Shown here in pieces: positions 33,558 through 39,869 of a DNA stretch of 39,869 bases (within the stretch, counting starts at the first letter, position 1; every line of letters begins with the position of its first letter). The position numbers were made by a program, and so were the translations under genes. The notes under the pieces were generated by a model, which did not search any database, had not been told where the DNA came from, and saw only the letters and a program-made list of their open reading frames with translations. The stretch is from Pricia sp. (lineage in GTDB: Bacteria > Bacteroidota > Bacteroidia > Flavobacteriales > Flavobacteriaceae). The stretch spans positions 1 to 39,869 of the forward strand of contig JAGXIC010000202.1 of NCBI GenBank assembly GCA_024635875.1, read 5' to 3'.

Positions 33558-35291
33558 ATGAGTTTATTCAATCGATCTGGCCTTCTAAAAATACTGCAAT
33601 TCCCTTTATCGATAGTGACTGGAGTAGGCTCGTGCGCTTGGCTTCAAAAAATACAGCTATTTGGAGTATTGCTTTTGCTCCTAACCTCATGCGGTGTAAA
33701 AAAATCATTGCACGACGTACCGAATGTAGGCCAATACGAATCCGAAATTCCGGAACGGACCCAACTGAACGACTCCACTTTTGTTCTGGACCACAATTTC
33801 CTGACCAAAAACCGACAAGGCCAATGGGAGCTGTATGTGGATGGAAATCCTTATGAACTCGGGCTCAAGATAGGCAGCCTTACCCAAGAACTCTTTCACC
33901 ACCAAGAACGGATTTTTGTCGATAAAATCGATTCCCTGGTACCCTCCAAAGGCAAACAAAAGCTGCTCCGAAAATTTCTCGCCTGGTTTAATCGCAAAAT
34001 GTACCGCAATATCGACGAGCAGTACAAGGCCGAAATTTACGGAATGGCTCAGTACGCCTCAAAAGATTTCGACTATATCGCCAAACCCTATCAAAGGGTC
34101 ATGTACTTTCACGGGGCGCACGATATTGGGCATGCCCTGCAAGATTTGGCCTTGGTAGGCTGTTCGAGCTTTGCGGCCTGGGGCGACCATACCAAGGACG
34201 GAAAAATGATCATCGGTCGTAATTTCGATTTTTATGTGGGCGACGAATTCGCGAAAAATAAGATTATCGCATTCGTTGCACCCGATGAAGGGCATAAGTT
34301 CATGTCCGTAACTTGGGGCGGGTTTATAGGAGTGTTATCGGGGATGAACGACCAAGGCCTTACGGTAAGCATCAACGCGGGAAAATCTGATTTTCCGATA
34401 GTTGCCAAAACTCCCATTTCGTTGGTCACCCGCGAGATTTTGCAATACGCTTCTACCATTGCCGAAGCCATCGCCATCGCCAAAAAAAGGAAAGTATTCG
34501 TTTCGGAATCCATATTCGTTGGAAGTGCTAAGGACAAGCGGGCCGCTGTAATCGAAGTCTCGCCGAATAATTTCGGAGTGTACGAGGTCGAGAACTCGGA
34601 TCAACTAATCTGTTCCAATCATTTTCAGAGCGCGGCCTACGCCCATGACAAAAAAAATCGAAAGCATATTCTTGAAAGCCATTCGCAATACCGTTACAAG
34701 CGGATGGAAGAATTGTTGGATGAGCAATCCAAAGTGACTCCCGAAATCGTCGTTGACATCCTCCGCGATAAAAAAGGCCTTGATGACAAGCGCATTGGCT
34801 ATGGCAACGAAAAGGCCCTGAACCAATTGTTGGCGCATCACGGTATCGTTTTCCAACCAGAAGACCTGAAAGTATGGGTCTCCAGTAATCCGTATCAATT
34901 GGGGGAGTTCGTGGGCTATGACCTCAACGAAATTTTCAACGAAACGGATGGTGGGGACGGGGCGAAATCAATGTCCCTACCAAAATTGAACATTGCCAAA
35001 GACCCCTTTTTAAATACGTTGGCCTATCGACACTATCAGCGTTACCGAAAGCTCCGAAACCAAATTACAATGGCGATTTCTTCGGATGGAAAAGTAGATA
35101 AAAAGACGCTAGAAGAATTCATACTGCTTAATCCCGATTTTTGGGAAGCCTACTACTTGGTCGGAAAGTACAATTATGAAAAAGGATATTATCATTTGGC
35201 CCTGAAGGCTTTTTTGGAAGCGGAGACCAAAGAAATCACCACCGTCCCGGACAGGAAAAAAATAGAACGCTACATTCGCAAATTAAAATGA
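33558..35291 (+). CDS. C45-type autoproteolytic acyltransferase/hydrolase lipoprotein
   Basis: 577 residues. A lipobox LLTSC (Cys45) predicts a lipoprotein, with an unusually long leader; GTG 33615 would give a shorter one. The NTN-hydrolase start is GCSSFAAWGD, Cys202 being the residue exposed by self-cleavage; the following IGRNFDFYVGDEF matches the acyl-CoA:6-APA acyltransferase/C45 pattern. The C-terminal 50 residues look TPR-like. Located on the outside of the inner membrane or on the outer membrane, it could form or break an amide/ester, such as the flexirubin ester. A possible -33 (TTG, 33529-33531) and -7 (TACGTTTA, 33551-33558) overlap the ATG, favouring the later start if real. Confidence 0.83.
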   Translation: MSLFNRSGLLKILQFPLSIVTGVGSCAWLQKIQLFGVLLLLLTSCGVKKSLHDVPNVGQYESEIPERTQLNDSTFVLDHNFLTKNRQGQWELYVDGNPYELGLKIGSLTQELFHHQERIFVDKIDSLVPSKGKQKLLRKFLAWFNRKMYRNIDEQYKAEIYGMAQYASKDFDYIAKPYQRVMYFHGAHDIGHALQDLALVGCSSFAAWGDHTKDGKMIIGRNFDFYVGDEFAKNKIIAFVAPDEGHKFMSVTWGGFIGVLSGMNDQGLTVSINAGKSDFPIVAKTPISLVTREILQYASTIAEAIAIAKKRKVFVSESIFVGSAKDKRAAVIEVSPNNFGVYEVENSDQLICSNHFQSAAYAHDKKNRKHILESHSQYRYKRMEELLDEQSKVTPEIVVDILRDKKGLDDKRIGYGNEKALNQLLAHHGIVFQPEDLKVWVSSNPYQLGEFVGYDLNEIFNETDGGDGAKSMSLPKLNIAKDPFLNTLAYRHYQRYRKLRNQITMAISSDGKVDKKTLEEFILLNPDFWEAYYLVGKYNYEKGYYHLALKAFLEAETKEITTVPDRKKIERYIRKLK

Positions 35292-35439
35292 AGGGTCGAC
35301 CAATAATAACCCGGCATACCCAATCGAACGCTGACACCAAAGATTGGGCGGAAAGGCACCAAATGAAGTCTTAACCATTTGCGTCACTTACCGGCCAGAC
35401 ATGGCTGCGTTCAAGTATTGAAATGTAAATCTTTGTACT

Positions 35440-36729
35440 ATGATTCCAAAAATCGAAAAAGCATCCTTACCAGAAATCAAGACTTTCCAGGAAGAAAAAC
35501 TGAGGGAGCTTTTCGAATATTTAAATACGAATTCCACTTACTATCGACGATTGTTTCGAAAACACAAAATAAGTGCGGATGCCATCCGCACTTTAGAAGA
35601 TCTGAAGCGCATTCCGACCACTTCAAAGGAAAATCTTCAGAAGTTCAACGATGATTTTTTGTGTGTGCCGAAAAAAAAAATAATCGATTTTGTGACCACA
35701 TCGGGAACGCTCGGTGAGCCTGTGACCATTGGTTTGACAGATGCCGACCTTGACCGGCTGGCTTATAACGAGGCGATTTCGTTTGCCTGTGCCGGCGTAA
35801 CCGACGAAGACGTTTTACAATTAACCACAACCATCGACCGACGTTTTATGGCAGGGCTTGCCTATTTTTTAGGCGCGAGAAAATTGGGGGCTGGAATTAT
35901 TCGCGTCGGGGCGGGCATCCCTGAACTGCAATGGGACAGCATTAAAAAATTCAGTCCTTCCTATTTGATAGTGGTGCCATCCTTCCTATTGAAATTGATA
36001 GAGTACGCCGAACAACATGATATCGATGTGGACGCTTCAGGGATAAAAGGGGCGATTTGCATCGGCGAATCGCTGCGCGATCAAGATTTCTCGCTTAACG
36101 TACTGGCCAATAAGATAAAATCAGCTTGGGACATTGAACTATACTCCACTTACGCCTCCACCGAAATGAGCACCGCTTTTACCGAGTGTTCGGAACAGCA
36201 AGGCGGACACCAACATCCGGAATTGATTATCACGGAAATTTTGGACGAAGATGAGAATCCTGTTCCCGAGGGCACAGAAGGCGAACTGGTGATCACGACT
36301 TTGGGAGTAGAGGCCATGCCTCTTTTACGCTTTAAGACCGGAGACATGGTCGTGGCCCATAGCTCGCCCTGCCGTTGCGGAAGAAACGGCTTGCGGCTAG
36401 GTCCCGTAGTAGGCCGTAAAAAACAGATGATCAAATATAAAGGTACTACGCTCTATCCGCCGGCCATGCACAATGCGCTCAACGATTTTCCGGAAGTGGA
36501 CAGTTTTGTCATCGAAATCTATCACAATAGCATCGGTACAGATGAAATTCGAATTAAAATCGCTGCAAAAATACCTTCCGAAGAACTTTTGCAAACGATA
36601 AAAGATCACTTCCGTTCAAAACTACGTGTAACTCCCAGTATCGAATTTGTTCCCAAAGAAGAAGTGCAAAAACTGCGGATGTCTAAGTTAGGGCGGAAAC
36701 CAGTTAGTGTTATTGATAAGCGCTCTTAA
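35440..36729 (+). CDS. PaaK-like aryl-CoA/aryl-ACP ligase
   Basis: 429 residues, the length of phenylacetate-CoA ligases. Adenylate-binding P-loop TTSGTLGEP (86-94), then STYASTEMSTAFTEC near 234 (A5-like), a metal-binding-like PCRCGRNG near 308, and RKKQMIKYKG near 326. It would activate 4-coumarate, made by the ammonia-lyase, to prime an ACP for polyene elongation. ATG 35440 is preceded by AATCTTTG (35428-35435), a one-mismatch -7 box, so its transcript may be nearly leaderless. It is the last cluster gene, 148 bases after the C45 gene. Confidence 0.9.
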   Translation: MIPKIEKASLPEIKTFQEEKLRELFEYLNTNSTYYRRLFRKHKISADAIRTLEDLKRIPTTSKENLQKFNDDFLCVPKKKIIDFVTTSGTLGEPVTIGLTDADLDRLAYNEAISFACAGVTDEDVLQLTTTIDRRFMAGLAYFLGARKLGAGIIRVGAGIPELQWDSIKKFSPSYLIVVPSFLLKLIEYAEQHDIDVDASGIKGAICIGESLRDQDFSLNVLANKIKSAWDIELYSTYASTEMSTAFTECSEQQGGHQHPELIITEILDEDENPVPEGTEGELVITTLGVEAMPLLRFKTGDMVVAHSSPCRCGRNGLRLGPVVGRKKQMIKYKGTTLYPPAMHNALNDFPEVDSFVIEIYHNSIGTDEIRIKIAAKIPSEELLQTIKDHFRSKLRVTPSIEFVPKEEVQKLRMSKLGRKPVSVIDKRS

Positions 36730-36740
36730 GGTTTTCATAT

Positions 36741-36774
36741 GTGCTCAGCGTGACATGAATGTCATGCTGAGCGC
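36741..36774. terminator. Hairpin between convergent genes, shared terminator candidate
   Basis: GCTCAGCGTGACAT (36743-36756) pairs with ATGTCATGCTGAGC (36759-36772) around a GA loop, 14 pairs with one G-U, and can be extended by two more. It lies between the stops of the ligase (plus) and RecQ (minus) genes and so may end both transcripts. No clear T tract follows on either strand. The sequence CGACTGCGCTCAGCATGACA on the minus strand is similar to a very widespread intergenic repeat of Bacteroidota (from memory). Confidence 0.6.
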
Positions 36775-36796
36775 AGTCGAAGCACCTAGGGAAACA

Positions 36797-38890
36797 TCAT
36801 TTCCCCGCAAGAAATAACCCCATCTTAATCTTCCAATACGGCATTTTTTCCTCAAAATGGTCAAAGTAAGGTCGCAGTCCTTCAGGTTCTTCCAATTCGG
36901 ATTGTGCCTTCTTGATCGATCCTATTTCTTGTTCAGCAATAAATTGGTGCAGATCGATGGGTTTCCCTTCATCGGCCATCTTTAAAAAATGGCTGTAAAC
37001 GGTATTCTCAGCGATTCCCCTATTCCTTGCGATTTCTTTGACGGAAAATCCTTCATTGAACAAATTCAAGGAAAGTTCATGTGTAGTCACTTCTTTGGAT
37101 TCCAAAGTTCTTTTGTGTCTGTTGATTTCCTTAAGGAAAGCGGTGGCATATTTTTCAAGTTTGGCTTCCCCAACCCCCGAAATTTGCAGAAAATCGGCTT
37201 CGTCGTACGGCATTCTTTCTTCCATATCCCTTAAACTGGCGTCGCTGAATACCACGTAAGCGGGTACGTTGGCTTCCACGGCGATTTGCTGTCTTAGCAA
37301 GCGTAATTTTTCGAAGAGTCCAGACGGTTTTGCTGCAGTTTTACGTTCTTTTTTAGGTTTGAACCTTTCCTTTTCCAAAACGGCCAAGCGCACCTCTTTT
37401 CCTTCGAAAAGCACTTGTTTTGCAGAGGGAGTAAGGGCAATTCTGGAACCTTCCTTAAAATTGATTTCCAATATCCCTTGGTTCAGTAATTGAATAACAT
37501 ACTGCTGTAAATCGAGCCAGGACACTTCTTTCACTGCGCCGTAAGTTTTTATGTTCTGATAGCCGTTATCAAAAATTTGGGCGTTTTGTGCCCCCCGCAG
37601 TACGTCGACCAGCATACCCATAGCCTCGTTTTCCTTCAGTCGTGCCACAGCGGAGCAGATTTTTTGGGTCAGCAGCGTAGCGTCGAAGTATTTGGGCGGA
37701 TGCTTGCAGATATCGCAGTTACCGCAATTCTCATAAACAGGCTCTCCAAAATAATTGAGCAGGGCGATGCGGCGACAGCTTAGGGCTTCCGCAAACTGCT
37801 GCATACGTTCGAGCTTGGCATATTCGACCTCGGCATTTTCGCTATCGGCAATAAACCGTCGCAATAGGGTGACATCACCATAACTGTAAAACAAAAGCGC
37901 ATGTGCCGGCTGGCCGTCACGACCGCTCCGTCCGATTTCCTGATAATAGCCTTCCACATTTTTCGGAAGGTTATAATGGATCACGAAACGCACATTACTT
38001 TTGTCGATACCCATTCCGAAAGCTATGGTGGCCACGATTATCGGTATTCGATCAGTAATAAAATCCTCTTGCACAGCAGACCGTTCTTCCGAAGTCATGC
38101 CGGCATGGTACGCCTTGGCCTGAAAACCGGAATCCCGCAACCGTTCAGCAATTTTTTCGGTATTCTTTCGACTCAGGCAATAGATAATTCCACTTTCATC
38201 GGGGCGTTGCGCTAAAAAATCGACAATCTTTTTAATACGGTTTTGAGCGGGGCGTACTTCCAGAAAAAGATTAGGACGGTCGAAAGATGCCAAATGCCTG
38301 TCAGCCTTGGGAATACTCAATTGGGCTACAATATCATCTTGGGTCGTCTTGTCCGCCGTGGCGGTAAGCGCCATTATCGGAATGTCCGGAAAGCGCTCTT
38401 TTAAAGTTCCCAATTGCGTATACGCCGGGCGAAAATCGTGTCCCCAGGCTGATATACAATGGGCCTCATCGATGGCGAACATGCTGATCGGAATATCCTG
38501 AAAAACCGCATCAAACTGATGCAAGCTTTCGGGGGCAACGTAGAAAAGTTTTAGTTCACCCTCTCGTAAAGACCGCAGTATTTCTTGCTGTACTTCATAA
38601 GGCTGGGAACTGTTATAGTAAGCCGCGGCAACCCCATTAGCGCACAGTGCATCTACCTGATCTTTCATCAATGCAATTAGAGGCGATACAACCACTGCAG
38701 TACCTTGGTTCGCCAAAGCGGGCAATTGAAAACAAAGTGACTTTCCGCCGCCCGTCGGCATGATAGCCATCACATCTTTTTTGGAGAGAATATCTTCCAT
38801 CACTTCCAACTGGTTCGGCCGGAAAGAATCGTAGCCGAAGTGGGTTTTTAATAAGGGAAGGAGTTCTTGTTGCACTATGGTAGATGTCAT
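36797..38890 (-). CDS. recQ: ATP-dependent DNA helicase RecQ
   Basis: 697 residues. Helicase motifs: Walker A PTGGGKS (45-51), DEAH box at 141-144 with CISAWGHDFRP, motif VI QEIGRSGRDG. The zinc-binding segment follows (CRRIALLNYFGE ... CGNCDICKHPP), then the winged-helix RQC and an HRDC domain near 555-625 (YVVFSDASLRDMEERMP). It unwinds DNA during recombination and repair. A second HTH-like piece (GFSVKEIARNRGIAENTVYSHFLKM) at the C-terminus is usual in Bacteroidota RecQ. Outside the pigment cluster, convergent with it. Confidence 0.96.
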   Translation of the reverse strand: MTSTIVQQELLPLLKTHFGYDSFRPNQLEVMEDILSKKDVMAIMPTGGGKSLCFQLPALANQGTAVVVSPLIALMKDQVDALCANGVAAAYYNSSQPYEVQQEILRSLREGELKLFYVAPESLHQFDAVFQDIPISMFAIDEAHCISAWGHDFRPAYTQLGTLKERFPDIPIMALTATADKTTQDDIVAQLSIPKADRHLASFDRPNLFLEVRPAQNRIKKIVDFLAQRPDESGIIYCLSRKNTEKIAERLRDSGFQAKAYHAGMTSEERSAVQEDFITDRIPIIVATIAFGMGIDKSNVRFVIHYNLPKNVEGYYQEIGRSGRDGQPAHALLFYSYGDVTLLRRFIADSENAEVEYAKLERMQQFAEALSCRRIALLNYFGEPVYENCGNCDICKHPPKYFDATLLTQKICSAVARLKENEAMGMLVDVLRGAQNAQIFDNGYQNIKTYGAVKEVSWLDLQQYVIQLLNQGILEINFKEGSRIALTPSAKQVLFEGKEVRLAVLEKERFKPKKERKTAAKPSGLFEKLRLLRQQIAVEANVPAYVVFSDASLRDMEERMPYDEADFLQISGVGEAKLEKYATAFLKEINRHKRTLESKEVTTHELSLNLFNEGFSVKEIARNRGIAENTVYSHFLKMADEGKPIDLHQFIAEQEIGSIKKAQSELEEPEGLRPYFDHFEEKMPYWKIKMGLFLAGK

Positions 38891-39029
38891 ACTTGTAAAA
38901 ATAAGGATTGTTTTAAAATATATGTCTCAATGGCTATTTCGATTTGTAGCCTATCTGCTTTCGGGGGTTTCGATTTCGTTTTCATTTGGTAAGCATTTTT
39001 GAGATTGGTAGAATTTAAACTCTCCCCAT

Positions 39030-39074
39030 TAAATAAAAGATTACGGGCCACCTCAAGGGGAGGTTGCCCGTAAT
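39030..39074 (-). terminator. Rho-independent terminator of ssb
   Basis: On the minus strand ATTACGGGCAACCTC pairs with GAGGTGGCCCGTAAT (15 pairs, one mismatch) around a 5-base loop (39040-39074), followed by TCTTTTATTT. It lies just after the ssb stop (39087), 13 bases beyond it. Clear stem and T-rich tail. Confidence 0.88.
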
Positions 39075-39086
39075 ACTATTTATATC

Positions 39087-39419
39087 CTATTTCCCCAACA
39101 TCAAAAGTTCATTACATTTAATTTCGGTAAAGTATTTCTTTTCACCTTCCTTGGTTTCATAGGTACGATGGATCAACTTGCCCTCTACGGCCACTTGTTT
39201 GCCCTTGGTGAGATAGCTTTCAACGATTTCTGCGGTCTTGCCCCAGGCGACGATATTATGCCATTGGGTATCCTCTACTTTTTCACCCTTGGCGTTCTTG
39301 TAGTAGTCGCTCGTTGCAAGCGAAAATTTTGCGAGCTTGCTTCCACTTTCCAAGGTTACGATTTCTGGGTCCTGTCCCAAGTTACCGATCAACTGTACTC
39401 TGTTCTTAATTGCGTTCAT
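39087..39419 (-). CDS. ssb: Single-stranded DNA-binding protein, short form
   Basis: 110 residues, one OB fold: MNAIKNRVQLIGNLGQDPEI start, then LAKFSLATSDYY, WHNIVAWGKTAEI (52-64) and QVAVEGKLIHRTYE. It covers ssDNA during replication and repair. It ends at LLMLGK without the disordered linker and acidic DDDIPF-like tip used by classical SSB to recruit partners, so it is likely an accessory or specialised copy. Follows its own promoter region and ends at a strong terminator. Confidence 0.95.
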   Translation of the reverse strand: MNAIKNRVQLIGNLGQDPEIVTLESGSKLAKFSLATSDYYKNAKGEKVEDTQWHNIVAWGKTAEIVESYLTKGKQVAVEGKLIHRTYETKEGEKKYFTEIKCNELLMLGK

Positions 39420-39497
39420 AATAAATAGTTTTAAAGGTTAAACAGTAATGAAGTGATTCAGACATTTTCTTTTACCTGCGAATTTCACATTTTGCAC

Positions 39498-39561
39498 CCT
39501 AATGTTACCATTTTTGATTACCGTAGCTACGGCGATGCTACTAAAAATTGGCTTCATTAGG
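39498..39561. repeat. Long hairpin with CCGTAGCTACGG palindrome repeat, copy 2
   Basis: CCTAATG (39498-39504) pairs with CATTAGG (39555-39561), CCATTTTT (about 39508-39515) with AAAAATTGG (39543-39551), and the palindrome CCGTAGCTACGG (39521-39532) sits off-centre inside. The sequence around the palindrome matches the minus strand of the copy at 9646-9693. Confidence 0.6.
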
Positions 39562-39782
39562 CCACAAAAGTCGAAATTCTCGATTCCAAACAAAAAATCT
39601 AAATCACTTCAATGCAATCAAACGTCTTTCGTTCGACAGGGCAAACATAGAACGCCCTCCAAATTTTATTCGGTTGAGAAATAATTACTTTCGTTTGTAA
39701 ACGTTTAAAAATGTTTTTTACATTAAAAATCAACTATTTAAAAAAATTGCTGTTTTTTTGGGATGAATGAAAAGTTAAGACG

Positions 39783-39812
39783 TTTGTAAAAGATTATTTA
39801 TCCATATCTTAG
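39783..39812 (+). promoter_or_regulatory. Promoter candidate TTTG-N18-TATCTTAG
   Basis: TTTG (39783-39786) and TATCTTAG (39805-39812) resemble the Bacteroidota -33 and -7 boxes (TTTG and TAnnTTTG) with an 18-base spacer; the -7 box has mismatches at its end. It is 30 bases before ATG 39842. Confidence 0.35.
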
Positions 39813-39841
39813 TTGATTACCTTCAAATAACCTCAAAAATC

Positions 39842-39869
39842 ATGAAAAACACCCTCGTCCGTTTATCAC
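39842..39869 (+). CDS. Start of a gene cut by the window end
   Basis: ATG at 39842 followed by nine visible codons (MKNTLVRLS), Lys/Arg-containing start such as a signal peptide would have. A promoter candidate stands 30 bases upstream. Too short to identify. Confidence 0.5.

Larger units (their letters stand above)
39420..39841. other. Non-coding region of 422 bases
   Basis: No convincing gene. It contains a long hairpin with the CCGTAGCTACGG palindrome (39498-39561), a very AT-rich stretch at 39660-39770, two CGTTTGTAAA motifs (near 39692 and 39781), and a promoter candidate for the gene starting at 39842. The small open frame at 39502-39684 runs through the hairpin and shows no family features. 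Confidence 0.6.

Noticed and set aside
35319-35348. CCCAATC / GATTGGG inverted repeat before the ligase
   Set aside because: Seven pairs, 16-base loop and no T tract; likely chance.
39502-39684. Open frame of 60 residues upstream of the last gene
   Set aside because: It overlaps the long hairpin, has no family features, and the base composition is that of a non-coding gap.

Overview
The window comes from a member of the Bacteroidota, most likely a marine Flavobacteriaceae. Pointers are moderately AT-rich DNA, promoter -7 boxes of the TAnnTTTG type, signal peptides ending in Ala-Gln, a fused MMPL/acyltransferase protein and, above all, a complete flexirubin-type pigment cluster: an aryl polyene (APE) arm plus a dialkylresorcinol (DAR) arm. 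No rRNA, tRNA, CRISPR array or insertion sequence was seen.

Layout. 1-2925: flanking genes (a PAP2 phosphatase cut by the window edge, a secreted beta-lactamase-fold hydrolase, a small secreted unknown). 2920-3144: an inverted-repeat-bordered intergenic element that contains the stop codons of both convergent neighbours. 3139-6079: a flavin-dependent halogenase-like gene (minus) divergent from an aromatic amino acid ammonia-lyase (plus), with a symmetrical operator-like sequence between them. 6181-7311: a WG-repeat secreted protein. 7472-15561: ketoreductase, ketosynthase, acyl carrier protein (ACP), HtrB-like acyltransferase, DarA, DarB, two hotdog dehydratases, a small HTH-like protein and a BtrH-like acyltransferase. 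15700-17704: ABC exporter. 17908-33450: thioesterase, ketosynthase, methyltransferase, a short ketosynthase-like protein, second ACP, third ketosynthase, a ketosynthase-fold protein without its catalytic triad, polysaccharide deacetylase, LolA, lipoprotein, third dehydratase, small exported protein, GT2-DUF2062 fusion, MMPL-acyltransferase fusion and a CrtI-like oxidoreductase. 33558-36729: a C45-type autoproteolytic lipoprotein and a PaaK-like aryl-CoA/ACP ligase. 36797-39419: recQ and ssb on the minus strand, outside the cluster. 39420-39841 is non-coding and holds a long hairpin and a promoter; a new gene starts at 39842.

How it fits together (family knowledge plus inference). Ammonia-lyase makes 4-coumarate from tyrosine; the PaaK-like ligase activates it and loads an ACP; ketosynthases, FabG-like reductase and dehydratases extend it into a conjugated polyene. 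DarB condenses two acyl chains into a cyclohexanedione and DarA aromatises it to a dialkylresorcinol. Halogenase and methyltransferase decorate the aryl end. One of several acyltransferase-like proteins joins polyene acid and resorcinol as an ester. LolA, lipoprotein, MMPL and ABC proteins would move the pigment to the outer membrane. No phosphopantetheinyl transferase and no clear dedicated regulator are present, so these must lie elsewhere.

The pathway class is known. The less ordinary parts are complementary loss of catalytic residues among the dehydratases, two non-catalytic ketosynthase-fold proteins around one ACP/ketosynthase pair, a methyltransferase-like tail on the MMPL fusion that has lost its SAM motif, a dispersed repeat apparently inserted into the LolA signal peptide, and the repeat families in the intergenic DNA.
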